64,000 nucleotides of DNA from Marinirhabdus gelatinilytica (lineage in GTDB: Bacteria > Bacteroidota > Bacteroidia > Flavobacteriales > Flavobacteriaceae). The position numbers were made by a program, and so were the translations under genes. Shown piece by piece: positions 27,468 through 37,402 of this stretch. The stretch covers positions 1-64,000 of the forward strand of contig NZ_QRAO01000008.1 of assembly GCF_003353425.1 (NCBI RefSeq), written 5' to 3'. Numbering within the stretch: the first letter of the stretch is position 1; the number at the start of each line of letters is the position of its first letter. Under the pieces are notes generated by a model. That model saw nothing but the letters and a program-made list of their open reading frames with translations. It was not told where the DNA came from and did not search any database.

Positions 27468-28568
27468 TCAATACATATTTAGTATTTCAATTACTTTATC
27501 TACTTGCGTTTCAGGCATTATTGGGCTTATGGGGAGGCTCAATACTTTTTTGTGTATGCTTTCGGTTATGGGGAACTGTAATCCATGTAGTTCGGGCAAT
27601 GCTTTTTGTTTGTGGGGTGGGATGGGGTAATGTATCAAATGCCCAACATCGTTCTGTTTCAAATACGCTATACATTTCTCTCTATCCTCCACTTGCACTA
27701 CAAAAAGGTGAAAAACATGGTTTTGTGAGTTATCATATTCAGGAAGGTTTATTTTTTTATTGTTGATCCCCGAAAGATAGCGTCTCGCAATTTTTCTCCT
27801 TCTTTCGTTATCGGCATCCAGCGAAGCTAGTTTTATATTTAAAAAAGCAGCTTGCAGCTCGTCCAACCTAGAATTTACACCTAACAACTCGTTCACATAT
27901 TTTGTTGCGGTACCATAATTCCGTAGTTTTTTTATCGCTTCGGCAAGGTCTTCGTCATTAGTGGTTACGGCACCGCCATCTCCCAGAGCTCCCAAATTCT
28001 TTGCAGGGTAAAAACTGAATCCCGCCGCATCTCCCAAATTTCCTGCTTTTTTTCCAGTTTTGCACTGTGCGCCGTGGGCCTGTGCGGCATCTTCAATAAC
28101 AAGTATATTATGTTTTTGGGCCAGTTTATTTATTGCGTCCATAGGTGCTAATTGCCCATAGAGATGTACGGGCATGATAGCTTTTGTGTTTGCTGAAATT
28201 TTCGCATTTATATCCTCAATATCAAAATTGAACGTTTCAGCTTCAGCCTCTACCAAAATGGGGGTAAGCCCAGCTTGTTTAATGGCAATAATAGTGGCGA
28301 CAAATGTATTTGCGGCTACCAAAACCCCATCACCTTCCTTCAGTTTGTTCAATGCTTTGTACCCTTCCAGAATAAGCCGAAGTGCATCCAGCCCATTACC
28401 CACGCCAATGCAGAATTTTGTTCCGCAGTAGTTGGCAAAATTGGTCTCGAAATCGCGGACGCTGTCCCCAAGGATGTAGTACCCAGAATCTAAAAATCGT
28501 TGGAACTGATGTTTGAACTCAGTTTCAAAACGCTGGTTAATGCCGTGAAGGTCTAAAAATGGAATCAT
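27468..28568 (-). CDS. fdtB: DegT/DnrJ/EryC1/StrS-family sugar aminotransferase (FdtB-like)
   Basis: 366 residues. PLP-dependent fold type [12 protein letters not shown] (Asp and His contacting PLP) and [16 protein letters not shown] with the Schiff-base Lys (about 185). N-terminus [14 protein letters not shown] is standard for the family. Together with the FdtA-type ketoisomerase at 23161 it fits synthesis of a dTDP-3-amino-3,6-dideoxyhexose. Overlaps the end of the upstream acyltransferase-like gene by 4 bases (ATGA), so coupled. Confidence 0.88.
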   Translation of the reverse strand: MIPFLDLHGINQRFETEFKHQFQRFLDSGYYILGDSVRDFETNFANYCGTKFCIGVGNGLDALRLILEGYKALNKLKEGDGVLVAANTFVATIIAIKQAGLTPILVEAEAETFNFDIEDINAKISANTKAIMPVHLYGQLAPMDAINKLAQKHNILVIEDAAQAHGAQCKTGKKAGNLGDAAGFSFYPAKNLGALGDGGAVTTNDEDLAEAIKKLRNYGTATKYVNELLGVNSRLDELQAAFLNIKLASLDADNERRRKIARRYLSGINNKKINLPEYDNSQNHVFHLFVVQVEDREKCIAYLKQNDVGHLIHYPIPPHKQKALPELHGLQFPITESIHKKVLSLPISPIMPETQVDKVIEILNMY

Positions 28569-29554
28569 ACAAAAACCGAATCTAATTTAGTGTGGTTTGC
28601 CGTATCCACCTCGTAAAACTCATGCACGATGCTCCTTGCACCAAAACATTCCTTCCAATATTGAAGGCCCTTGTTGATATTCTTTCCATGGTTCACGTTG
28701 GAGATACCAAAATTGAAATATTCTTTCTCCCTATATGTGGAAGTAATAAGGTGATGGAACAAGAAGTCCAAACTCCCCAACTGCTGCTTCTCCTCGTTTG
28801 CCGAAATGTACTGTACATGGGCCACCTGCGGGGTAATGAACATAGTTGCGCCCGCAACAATTTCAGTTTCCTTCATTACATTAAACTGCACAATTTTCTC
28901 AGGGAAAGCGGCGGCCAATTGCTCTATCTCTTTTAACGAATGTACTGGTTTGGCATCGTGACGCTTTTCAAGATTGGGTATTAATATCTGGTTCCAAAAG
29001 GGATTGAATTTTTGTTCTGCTTCAATCCAGAGCCCATGTTTTTCTGCTTTTTTTACTCCTTCCATCCTATTCTTTTGAATCTTGAGCGCACTATCGGTCT
29101 TGATAGTTGCAGAAACATCCATCCGGAATTGTTTGGCTTCAGCTAAAAACAGAAGATAGTTAATTTCATCAGCCGGCAGGGAATTATAAATCCTTGGCAA
29201 CAGCTTTAACTGCAGTGTTGTGGCACCCTCCTGCTCCAAAAACTGTAACAAGACCTTGAAAGCGGCTGTAGCATCCTCCATTTTGGTTTTGTTGGAGAGT
29301 ACCAATCCACCATACGTTAGGCCCTGGTGTGAATACACAGTAGTATCCTCTCTATTTGCTGGCAGTATAGCAATCAGCTTTTTATCCTTGAACACCAACA
29401 GTGAAGCATCCTTAAAACGGTGCGAATGGTACTCCATAAAATCCCTATGGAACAGAAAAGTAGCGTTCTTTGCACGTGCCACAAATTGGTTCCATAGATT
29501 TTGGTGCGCAGAGTTGTATGTTTCAACAGTAAAATGGGGAGATGATCGGCTCAA
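28565..29554 (-). CDS. FemAB/GNAT-like acyltransferase
   Basis: 329 residues from the TTG at 29554; the ORF is open to 29653 but that would overlap the divergent gene starting at 29641, and the conserved-looking part begins at [42 protein letters not shown] and the C-terminal [22 protein letters not shown] are typical of the double-GNAT FemAB/methicillin-resistance-like group found in glycan clusters. It could N-acylate the amino sugar made by FdtA/FdtB, in place of the usual hexapeptide acetyltransferase FdtC; that is inference. Confidence 0.7.
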   Translation of the reverse strand: MSRSSPHFTVETYNSAHQNLWNQFVARAKNATFLFHRDFMEYHSHRFKDASLLVFKDKKLIAILPANREDTTVYSHQGLTYGGLVLSNKTKMEDATAAFKVLLQFLEQEGATTLQLKLLPRIYNSLPADEINYLLFLAEAKQFRMDVSATIKTDSALKIQKNRMEGVKKAEKHGLWIEAEQKFNPFWNQILIPNLEKRHDAKPVHSLKEIEQLAAAFPEKIVQFNVMKETEIVAGATMFITPQVAHVQYISANEEKQQLGSLDFLFHHLITSTYREKEYFNFGISNVNHGKNINKGLQYWKECFGARSIVHEFYEVDTANHTKLDSVFV

Positions 29555-29640
29555 ATAAAACAGTTGTTGGTTATGAAATGTAAAACTAAAATTATTTTTA
29601 CTTTTATCGCTGCTTCTATAACGCTTAAATAGCTTCAAAA

Positions 29641-30936
29641 TTGAGTATACCAAAAACCTTGCTTTCTAAGAACACGCTGGAAAACAGGTTGCTCTTACTT
29701 ATATTCTTGTTTTTTTTCGGTTTTTTTATCCTGCAACCGCCTTTGTACTCGCCAGACACGTATAGTTATCTTAGGGCAGATATTACCCGTTTCCCTGGCT
29801 ATATTATTTATTTGAGAGGGCTGCAGGCTGTATTTGGAAGTAGTTTTGATGTGGTCGCCCTCGCAGGCCATTTGGTGATGGGATATGCCGCGATTGTTTT
29901 GATATTCAAGAATTTGAGCAATTTATTCAAACTCTCTTGGGTAGCAAAAGGATTATTATTAGCTGCATTAGTGTTCCCCTACTTTAAGCCCATCGAGGTA
30001 GCGGTGAACCTTACTTCTGAAGGATTGGCATATCCGCTGTATCTTCTCCTACTATCACTTACCATAGATTTCTTGTTCAGAAAGCAAGAAAAAAAAATAA
30101 TACACATCACGTTTGTCTACTTAGCCTTGGTGCTTACCCGCGGACAATTTATCATCCTGGGACCCATTATTGGATTTTTATATGCGCTACAACTGAAAAG
30201 GAACATCTTTAGACCAAAAGCTTTTTTAATAATTCTCTTGTTATTTATTTTACCCATAGTTTCAGCAATGGCAGACCGAACCTACCATTATATCTTTTAC
30301 GGTTATTTTAAAACCACACCGTACAGTTATGTGAACGTGGTTGCCCTGCCACTTTATATTTCTGAAGCTAGCGACGCAAAGTATTTTCCAGATGAAGACA
30401 TAAAAGTGATATTTGAGCATTCACATAAAAAATTGGACAGTCTACAGCTATTGAGCAGTGATGTTAAGGGTAGTTATCACGAGAAGTATATGCGTTTCCA
30501 CTATAATTTTCCGGAGATATGCAACCAGAACATACACGATTTTGGCCTGAAATATTATTTGGAACAAGGCGAAGCACCAGGGGATAATGCATTTGCCATT
30601 GAAGCTGCATGCAAGACCATTACGACCCAGCTTGTACCTGCGCATTTTAAAGAATACCTCTCCCTTTACTACACCAGTATTATCCACGGTTTTAAAAGTG
30701 TTTTTATTCTCTTTTTTATGGTGGCGCTCTCTATTCTTAGTCTGTTTAAGGTTTTTAAGAGGTTTGGGCGCAATAGTGGTTTAATATTTCTTGCTACTTT
30801 GCTCATAATATCCAATGCCATGATCGTGGCCGTGGCATCCCACAGCATTATGCGTTATTTATTTTACAATTATTTTCTTGGACTTCTTATTTTAATCATA
30901 CTTTTGAAAAAATTTATCCCACGCCATGAATCCTGA
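29641..30936 (+). CDS. Polytopic membrane protein of the glycan locus
   Basis: 431 residues from TTG 29641 (Met-SIPKTLL). About 10 hydrophobic segments; first loop holds LYSPDTYSYLRADITRFPGY, with Asp in the position used by GT-C transferases, and a larger loop at about 225-320. It could be a GT-C glycosyltransferase or an O-antigen polymerase. Overlaps the next GT2 gene by 11 bases. Divergent from the acyltransferase-like gene. Confidence 0.6.
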   Translation: MSIPKTLLSKNTLENRLLLLIFLFFFGFFILQPPLYSPDTYSYLRADITRFPGYIIYLRGLQAVFGSSFDVVALAGHLVMGYAAIVLIFKNLSNLFKLSWVAKGLLLAALVFPYFKPIEVAVNLTSEGLAYPLYLLLLSLTIDFLFRKQEKKIIHITFVYLALVLTRGQFIILGPIIGFLYALQLKRNIFRPKAFLIILLLFILPIVSAMADRTYHYIFYGYFKTTPYSYVNVVALPLYISEASDAKYFPDEDIKVIFEHSHKKLDSLQLLSSDVKGSYHEKYMRFHYNFPEICNQNIHDFGLKYYLEQGEAPGDNAFAIEAACKTITTQLVPAHFKEYLSLYYTSIIHGFKSVFILFFMVALSILSLFKVFKRFGRNSGLIFLATLLIISNAMIVAVASHSIMRYLFYNYFLGLLILIILLKKFIPRHES

Positions 30937-32071
30937 GCTTTCCGTAGTAATGCCCTGTTTAAACGAAGCCGAAACCCTTGCTGTCTGTATTAAAAAGGCA
31001 CAGGGATTTTTTGAGCGTGAAAACGTGAACGGGGAAGTAGTGATTGCAGATAATGGCAGTACGGACGGCTCCCAGGAAATTGCAGAAAACCTTAATGTCC
31101 GCGTAATACATGTTTCGGAAAAAGGCTACGGTAATGCACTAATAGGAGGTATCACCGCAGCAAAAGGAAGGTATGTGATGATGGGGGATGCAGACGACAG
31201 TTACGATTTCAGTAATATGATGCCCTATCTCGAGAAATTAAGGGAAGGCTACGACCTAGTAATGGGGAACCGGTTTAAAGGAGGAATCGAGAAAGGGGCG
31301 ATGCCTTTTTTGCACAAATACTTGGGAAATCCCGTGCTTTCTTTCATTGGGAGATTGTTCTTTAAATCTAAGATTGGTGATTTCCATTGTGGGCTACGTG
31401 GCTTTAGCAAAGATGCATTTAAAAGAATGGAATTGAAGACCACGGGAATGGAATTTGCCAGCGAGATGATAGTAAAGGCTAGCTTAAAAAAAATGAATAT
31501 TGCCGAAGTGCCCACTACCCTATCACCAGATGGTCGTAGCAGGCCTCCCCACCTCAACACATGGCGTGATGGATGGCGCCATTTGCGTTTTTTGGTACTG
31601 TATAGCCCCAAGTGGCTGTTCTATTATCCAGGGTTTTTATTGTTTCTTTTCGGGTTGATAACCTCTGCCCTGCTCATTTACAAACCCATTACCATAGACA
31701 GCGTAACGTTTGATGTACATACACTGTTATTCACATCGGTTTCCTTGCTCATTGGATTTCAGTTTATACTATTCTACGGGCTTACCAAGGTTTTTACGGT
31801 TGAAAATGGGCTCCTCCCAAAATCCGATATGTACGATAGACAGTTTAAATTTATAAACTTGGAAAAGGGTTTGATCGTGGGGGCCGTGCTCATTATCTTA
31901 GGCGTCGTGCTCAGTTTTTTGGCATACAACTATTGGCAGGAAATCAATTTTGGCGATATTACCAATAGCAGTACGTTACGCTTGGTGATTCCCGCAGTGA
32001 CCACTATGTTGCTTGGGGTTCAGGTAATCCTCTTTAGTTTATTCTTCAGTATTCTGGGATTGAAGCGTTAA
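30926..32071 (+). CDS. GT2 glycosyltransferase with C-terminal membrane helices
   Basis: 381 residues. LSVVMPCLNEAETLAVCIKK, ADNGSTDGSQE and the metal-binding MMGDADDSYDF (about 85-95) define a GT2 domain up to about 230; then four hydrophobic helices. This build matches Dpm1/GtrB-like enzymes that load polyprenyl phosphate. Follows the polytopic protein with overlap, so donor synthesis and transfer may be coupled. Tail-to-tail 4-base overlap with the next gene. Confidence 0.85.
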   Translation: MNPELSVVMPCLNEAETLAVCIKKAQGFFERENVNGEVVIADNGSTDGSQEIAENLNVRVIHVSEKGYGNALIGGITAAKGRYVMMGDADDSYDFSNMMPYLEKLREGYDLVMGNRFKGGIEKGAMPFLHKYLGNPVLSFIGRLFFKSKIGDFHCGLRGFSKDAFKRMELKTTGMEFASEMIVKASLKKMNIAEVPTTLSPDGRSRPPHLNTWRDGWRHLRFLVLYSPKWLFYYPGFLLFLFGLITSALLIYKPITIDSVTFDVHTLLFTSVSLLIGFQFILFYGLTKVFTVENGLLPKSDMYDRQFKFINLEKGLIVGAVLIILGVVLSFLAYNYWQEINFGDITNSSTLRLVIPAVTTMLLGVQVILFSLFFSILGLKR

Positions 32072-33561
32072 TCGATAGCATTAACCCGAATAATGGTTGT
32101 AAAACGTGTTTCTTCGGTTATGACATTCGCTTGAATGCCTTCTATTTTTTTTAAGAAATCCAAAACTGTATTGGTATGTGAGGTAAGCAAGAACAATGAC
32201 CTATGCTGTTCAATAAAGGGCTTCAATTGTTCTATAGCTTCAATTTTTGTTGCGGCAAGGTTTTGCTTTTCCAGATACAGTTCCAATGAAGGTTGGTCCC
32301 TTAATTTGAAGGTAACTATAGGCTCTTTATCTTGTATTGAAGCGAGCTGTGTAGTGGTTTCATCTTGTTTGAAGAATTCGGCGAGATAATAATTATCGTA
32401 TAGATGTTGCGAAACGATATTGTCTTCTATTAAATTTTCAGCAATTCGCTTATCGCTTTTGTAAACTTCGTTAAAAAAGATGCCTATACAATATATACAT
32501 ACCAAAAATTTAATAGCTACCCCCAATCGTTTGGGGACATTCGTTAGCATTGTGAGCAGCGGCACCAACAAGACCAAAACAAACATAGGCGCCAACGGGA
32601 CAAATACTCTTGCATACGGAGCTTTTTGGTGTAAAAAGGAAGCTACAAAGGCTCCAAGAAAAAGAACTAAAATTGTTATGTATTGAACCTTTTTATCAAA
32701 ATTCTTCTCTTTATACAGATAATACAGTCCCGGCAAGAAAAGGAGCAGTAACGCATATCTTTCGGAAAAGAATTGTGGCAGTGTCCTCCACAAAATTTTA
32801 AATGACAAGAAATAACCGGGCGCACTCCTGTTTGAGAATTTGTTGTACACCAGCTCTTCCCAGATAGGCAGATACAATAGCACAGCAAGCAAACTCCCAA
32901 CAGCAATAGCCACTATAACCCAAACGCTATTCCTAAAAATAGCACTATCCTTTTTTTGCAGTGCAACTAAACTACCCATAGCTATAGCCATACATAGCCC
33001 CAATAGTACATACAGGTTGGATGGGATGGTGTACAAAAGCATCATACTCAAGACCCCCAATAGTACCACATATCTTTTTTTCTGAAATTTTATATACCTC
33101 CAAGCGTAGTACAACAACATTAACAATAATAATGTGCTTAGGCAATACCCACGCAACTGGAGTGAAAAATTCATAAAAGGTACTGTAGTAAAAAGTACAA
33201 CCCAAGTGAGGGCAATGTTTCTAAGCTTAAAAATATGCCTCAATATCTTTAAAACGTAAACCCCACACAACAGGCTTAGCCCAAGTTGCATCATCCTGAA
33301 CACAAAAGCATACTCTTCCACCAACAAAATATCCCGTAGGCCAGTTACCCTTGAAACCATTTGCATGAGAAGGTTGTAAAAAATATGGTTGTTGGGTGCG
33401 GGATAATAAAAAAGGGTTGTATTGATATTTACCAGAGTAAAATGTTTTAGGGAAAACACCTCATCGTACCAAAGATCTGCCCTCAAATTCCTGTAACTCC
33501 AAAAAACCATGGGGATACATCCCAATAAGGTAATGAGTATGTGCTCGATTTTGTTTTTCAT
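32068..33561 (-). CDS. GT39-like polytopic glycosyltransferase
   Basis: 497 residues with about 11 membrane segments and a soluble C-terminus. RADLWYDEVFSLKHFT (about 27-42) is the GT39/ArnT-type first-loop motif with the acidic pair (DE) thought to be catalytic. It would use a polyprenyl-phosphate sugar outside the membrane. Convergent with the GT2 gene (4-base overlap). Confidence 0.75.
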   Translation of the reverse strand: MKNKIEHILITLLGCIPMVFWSYRNLRADLWYDEVFSLKHFTLVNINTTLFYYPAPNNHIFYNLLMQMVSRVTGLRDILLVEEYAFVFRMMQLGLSLLCGVYVLKILRHIFKLRNIALTWVVLFTTVPFMNFSLQLRGYCLSTLLLLMLLYYAWRYIKFQKKRYVVLLGVLSMMLLYTIPSNLYVLLGLCMAIAMGSLVALQKKDSAIFRNSVWVIVAIAVGSLLAVLLYLPIWEELVYNKFSNRSAPGYFLSFKILWRTLPQFFSERYALLLLFLPGLYYLYKEKNFDKKVQYITILVLFLGAFVASFLHQKAPYARVFVPLAPMFVLVLLVPLLTMLTNVPKRLGVAIKFLVCIYCIGIFFNEVYKSDKRIAENLIEDNIVSQHLYDNYYLAEFFKQDETTTQLASIQDKEPIVTFKLRDQPSLELYLEKQNLAATKIEAIEQLKPFIEQHRSLFLLTSHTNTVLDFLKKIEGIQANVITEETRFTTIIRVNAID

Positions 33562-33667
33562 ATCTGGAAGAGTTCAAAAGTAAGTTTTAAAATGCTAAGC
33601 TTCTTTTTAATAGCACAAAATTTCTATTTGAAATCAACGGCCTTATTCCAATATTAAGTAATAACCA

Positions 33668-33675
33668 TATATTTG
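33668..33675 (+). promoter_or_regulatory. -7 box before the GT2 gene at 33693
   Basis: TATATTTG, ending 17 bases before the ATG. The gene at 33693 is single and lies between two minus-strand genes, so it needs its own promoter. Confidence 0.5.
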
Positions 33676-33692
33676 CCTTCTAAAATCCACAA

Positions 33693-34412
33693 ATGTCCAA
33701 GACACTTTCTATCATTATTCCTGCATATAACGAACAGGGTACCATCCTGGAAATTCTGGAAGTTTTAAAGAACGTAACCCTCCCCGAGGGACTCCAAAAG
33801 GAGTTGGTGATAGTTAACGACTGCTCGAAGGATAATACACTGGCCCTTATAAACCAATTTATTCAGGAAAATGGGCAAATGGATATTGCTATACACTCGT
33901 TTACCAAAAACCAAGGAAAAGGAGCCGCATTACACAAAGGGATTGCACTTGCTACGGGAGATTATATTATTATCCAAGATGCCGATTTGGAGTACGATCC
34001 CAATGAGTACACCGTGTTACTGAAGCCAATATTGAGCGGTAACGCAGATGTAGTGTACGGTTCTCGGTTTATGGGAGGCAACCCACACCGTATATTGTTT
34101 TTTTGGCACACCATAGGAAACAAATTTCTCACATTTTTGAGCAATATGTTCACCAACCTGAACCTGACCGATATGGAAACCTGTTATAAACTCTTTAAAG
34201 CCGATATGTTGAAGAGTTTAACACTACAAGAAAAGCGTTTTGGTTTTGAACCTGAAGTCACGGCAAAGATATCCCGGGTGCCCAAAGTGCGCATTTACGA
34301 AGTTGGAATTTCATATTATGGCAGAACCTATGAAGAAGGAAAAAAAATAAACTGGAAGGACGGCGTACGGGCGCTATGGTGCATTTTAAAATATAATATC
34401 TTTAAACGATAA
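33693..34412 (+). CDS. GT2 dolichyl/polyprenyl-phosphate-type glycosyltransferase
   Basis: 239 residues, soluble. LSIIIPAYNEQGTILEIL, VNDCSKDNT (about 44-52), IIQDADLEYDPNEY (about 91-104) and the GSRFMGG and Y-Y-GRTYEEGKKINWKDG segments match Dpm1-like GT2 enzymes of about 240 residues. Probably makes a lipid-phosphate sugar for the GT39-like proteins around it. Stop is 8 bases from the stop of the convergent sulfatase-like gene. Confidence 0.85.
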   Translation: MSKTLSIIIPAYNEQGTILEILEVLKNVTLPEGLQKELVIVNDCSKDNTLALINQFIQENGQMDIAIHSFTKNQGKGAALHKGIALATGDYIIIQDADLEYDPNEYTVLLKPILSGNADVVYGSRFMGGNPHRILFFWHTIGNKFLTFLSNMFTNLNLTDMETCYKLFKADMLKSLTLQEKRFGFEPEVTAKISRVPKVRIYEVGISYYGRTYEEGKKINWKDGVRALWCILKYNIFKR

Positions 34413-34420
34413 GCAGCACT

Positions 34421-35914
34421 TTACTTTGGCGGTTCAACTTTTTTGAACATTAATTCTCCAGCGTCGTTATAATATTGGTACACTCCTGGCTCCACCTCTT
34501 TTTTGTGGATTATAAAACTCTCGTCCGGTTGTATGTTTTCAGCATAGGCATCATTCCCTGAAAGATGTGAGAATAAAATCCTGAATACATTTACGGGTGA
34601 GTCCATTTTATCGTCAAAAGTTGGGATCTCATTTCCGGGCCAACGTATGGTTAAATTCGATTTTAATATTGAGTTTATTAAAGCAGGTTCTTCAACGGGT
34701 GCGTAACACTCCCTTGTGTATCTCAATCCTACATAACCTCCGTGGTCGGCCATTATCAAAATCAAAGCATCGGGGTCTTTTTCTAGTACAGCGCTTATCA
34801 TGGTAGTGAGCATAGTGTTTGCCTCATCCAGCCTGTCCAGATATTTTTCACGTTCTTCCTCTACTCCGCCAGACAGATGCTCTAGGCTACTTACATGCCA
34901 GGGGAATAAGAACTGTACAAAGAAGAATTTTGGTTTATCAATTCCATCATTCAAAAAATTAAGGAAAGGCTCCACTACGGGCTCACGCTCTCCCATACCT
35001 TTATGGAGGTATTTTATATTGTCGTAATCTATATTGGTGTGATGATAGCCAAGCTCTGGCCTATTCAGCATGAAATAGCGGGAAGAGGAAACAAAATACG
35101 TTTCGTACCCATTGTTCTTAAAGATATTTAGTACTGGATTATCGGTAATAATTATTTCTGAAGCCTTTTCAACTTCTTCTAGCTCTAGGTTAAAGTCGTA
35201 ATAATGGTGCTTCATGGTGAAGGTTGCGCCATTAGATGCTTGTGTGGTTATATAATTGGTCCTAAAATCTGGATATGTCTTGAAAGAATTTTCAGAAAGA
35301 AAACCCTCAAAACCACTGTTGTCAAAACTATAAGGGGGTTCCTTGAGTTGCTGAAACCCAACATAGCCATCGGGTTCGAAAAAATATACATTCGGTTTCT
35401 TCTGGAAGACCACCTGCTCTATATCGTCAGGTTGTTCCTTCCAGCTATTATCATACGTAAGCCTGTTGTATAATTCTTTTGTTAGCACGAAAAATGCCAC
35501 TATTGCCATAAGAAATTGAAGCACGATCAATTTTTTAACATGTTTGTGTAAAAAATAAGCAAACAAGGCTCCAGCAGCAATGCTATAGGCTATCAACTTT
35601 CGTTCAATAGGTACGTACAGTAACGTTTTCAGAATAAAAAAGAAAACAAAGACCGAAAGAAAAGGTATGACATATTTTTTGTATATACTAAAAACCGCTA
35701 GCTGAGAAATTTTATGCAACACATAAAAAATAGCTACCGGTACGCATACGAACATCCCCATGAGATATACAAAATGCACCCAGGTATCCAACATACTGAA
35801 GTTGTTGGAATAATAATACAGTGTAGGGTACAAGCTAGCTGCAAGGCCTGCCACGAGCGGATAGTCCTTTTCACTATTAAGAAATCTTTTCAAAAAGTTT
35901 GGTTTATTGGCCAT
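34421..35914 (-). CDS. Membrane alkaline-phosphatase-superfamily (sulfatase-like) protein, copy A
   Basis: 497 residues. Four or five N-terminal membrane helices (to about 150), then a periplasmic domain of the sulfatase/LTA-synthase superfamily. Metal ligands are readable: D182 in FFEPDGYV, the nucleophile region S227/T231 in TQASNGATFTMKHHY, H340 in FLFPWH and D390-H391 in IMADHGGYVG. The topology is that of phosphoglycerol or phosphoethanolamine transferases, not soluble sulfatases, so it may decorate the glycan with a phospho-group. It is a tandem paralogue of 35917-37377, with which it is co-directional, 2 bases apart. Confidence 0.8.
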   Translation of the reverse strand: MANKPNFLKRFLNSEKDYPLVAGLAASLYPTLYYYSNNFSMLDTWVHFVYLMGMFVCVPVAIFYVLHKISQLAVFSIYKKYVIPFLSVFVFFFILKTLLYVPIERKLIAYSIAAGALFAYFLHKHVKKLIVLQFLMAIVAFFVLTKELYNRLTYDNSWKEQPDDIEQVVFQKKPNVYFFEPDGYVGFQQLKEPPYSFDNSGFEGFLSENSFKTYPDFRTNYITTQASNGATFTMKHHYYDFNLELEEVEKASEIIITDNPVLNIFKNNGYETYFVSSSRYFMLNRPELGYHHTNIDYDNIKYLHKGMGEREPVVEPFLNFLNDGIDKPKFFFVQFLFPWHVSSLEHLSGGVEEEREKYLDRLDEANTMLTTMISAVLEKDPDALILIMADHGGYVGLRYTRECYAPVEEPALINSILKSNLTIRWPGNEIPTFDDKMDSPVNVFRILFSHLSGNDAYAENIQPDESFIIHKKEVEPGVYQYYNDAGELMFKKVEPPK

Positions 35915-35916
35915 AC

Positions 35917-37377
35917 TTAAAGCTTTTCAAAAACAACCGTTCCAGTACTGTCTATCACTTTATAAATCCCCCTTGGGGCACCATCGCTTATTATGGTGTA
36001 ACTAGCGTCTTCCTGTAAATGCTCCAGGTATTTGGCATCTTCGCTCAGGTAGGAGAACAGTATCCTAAAGGTATTGATGCCTGTCTTAAAGTGCTTGTCT
36101 ATCGCAGGAGCATCACCCTTGGGCCATTTCACAGATAATTGTGTGCTAAAGGCAGAGTACACCCAGTCCCTGTCCATAGATTTATTTCTAACTTCCAGCA
36201 TATACTCATACCCAACATATCCACCGTGGTCCGCCATAATCAGGATAAGACCGTTGGGGTCTTTTTCCTGAATCATAGCTATCATTTTCTTGAGACGTTC
36301 GTTGCTTATATCCAGATTTTGCTTGTAAATGGCCGCTTCCTTCTTAGCACCCTGGGAAAGATTTTTTTGTGATTGGACGTGCCCTGGTTTAAATACTTCT
36401 ATAAAAAAGAATTTGGACTGGTCTTCATCTTCCTCAAGATATTTTTTAAGTGGCACCAAGATGTCCTCTTCTTTCTGAAAGCCATCAGTAATAAAATCTA
36501 TGTCGTTATAGTCGAAATTACAAGCGTCGTAACCCATCTCCGGAAAATTACTGAGTAGGTACGATGCTTCTGCAAGGAAATGGGTTTTGTATCCGTTCTT
36601 CTTAAAAGCATTGAGCACCGGATTATCTGAAATTATCACGTTTCGGGCATTGGCAATCTCACTAAAGTTGAAACCATTGTTGTAGTAATGGTGCTTCATA
36701 GTGAAGGTAGAGCTGTTGGATACAAGTGTGGAGGTGTAGTTACTACGAATATTTGGATAAACCGTGAAACCATTATCCTCTAGGAAATCCCAATAGTCAC
36801 TATTGTCAATCTGGTAGGCACCTTTGCCCATTTCTGAAATATTTACATACCCGTCTGGCTGGATATAATACACATTGGGGCGCTTTTTAAAAACAACCTC
36901 TTCAATATCGTCCGGTTGCTGTGTCCATTCGTTGGAATACGTCCATTGGTTGTGTATGGTAGGGAACAACCAGAAGAGCCCAATGAGTGCTAGCACCAAT
37001 TGCAATACCACCACTTTTTTGAAAAACTTTCTTAGGAAGATTGCAAAAACCGCAGCGATTACCAATAAAATTATGGTGAACACCCATTGTATATTGGCAT
37101 AAAGGCATATTTGGACAAAACCCAAAAAAGCAGCCATATTTATAAACGGAAAAGCAAAGGGTTTTACTTTTTTTACAAAAGGCAGATAACTAAAAAACTG
37201 TATCCCCACAAATGTACACACTGGAGCCACCAAGAAGAGTCCCACAAAAAAGGCGAAATGCTTCCAGGAGTTTATCAGAGAGAAGTTATTGGTGTAAAAA
37301 AAGATAATGGGATATAAACCAGCAGCCAGCCCGGCCAATATGGGAAAGTAGTACGAACGTTTTGAACGCTGTTTCAA
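35917..37377 (-). CDS. Membrane alkaline-phosphatase-superfamily (sulfatase-like) protein, copy B
   Basis: 486 residues, same build as copy A: N-terminal helices, then RPNVYYIQPDGYVNI (metal Asp), LVSNSSTFTMKHHYYN (nucleophile region), VFKPGHVQSQKN (His) and LIMADHGGYVGYEYM (Asp-His). Identity with copy A is high around the active site (TFTMKHHYY, DNPVLNAFKKNGYKT) and lower in the helices, so the duplication is old and the two may differ in substrate. It lies 25 bases downstream of the methyltransferase gene stop. Confidence 0.8.
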   Translation of the reverse strand: MKQRSKRSYYFPILAGLAAGLYPIIFFYTNNFSLINSWKHFAFFVGLFLVAPVCTFVGIQFFSYLPFVKKVKPFAFPFINMAAFLGFVQICLYANIQWVFTIILLVIAAVFAIFLRKFFKKVVVLQLVLALIGLFWLFPTIHNQWTYSNEWTQQPDDIEEVVFKKRPNVYYIQPDGYVNISEMGKGAYQIDNSDYWDFLEDNGFTVYPNIRSNYTSTLVSNSSTFTMKHHYYNNGFNFSEIANARNVIISDNPVLNAFKKNGYKTHFLAEASYLLSNFPEMGYDACNFDYNDIDFITDGFQKEEDILVPLKKYLEEDEDQSKFFFIEVFKPGHVQSQKNLSQGAKKEAAIYKQNLDISNERLKKMIAMIQEKDPNGLILIMADHGGYVGYEYMLEVRNKSMDRDWVYSAFSTQLSVKWPKGDAPAIDKHFKTGINTFRILFSYLSEDAKYLEHLQEDASYTIISDGAPRGIYKVIDSTGTVVFEKL

Positions 37378-37402
37378 GAATTAATAGTTTTTAAAGTACA
37401 AC

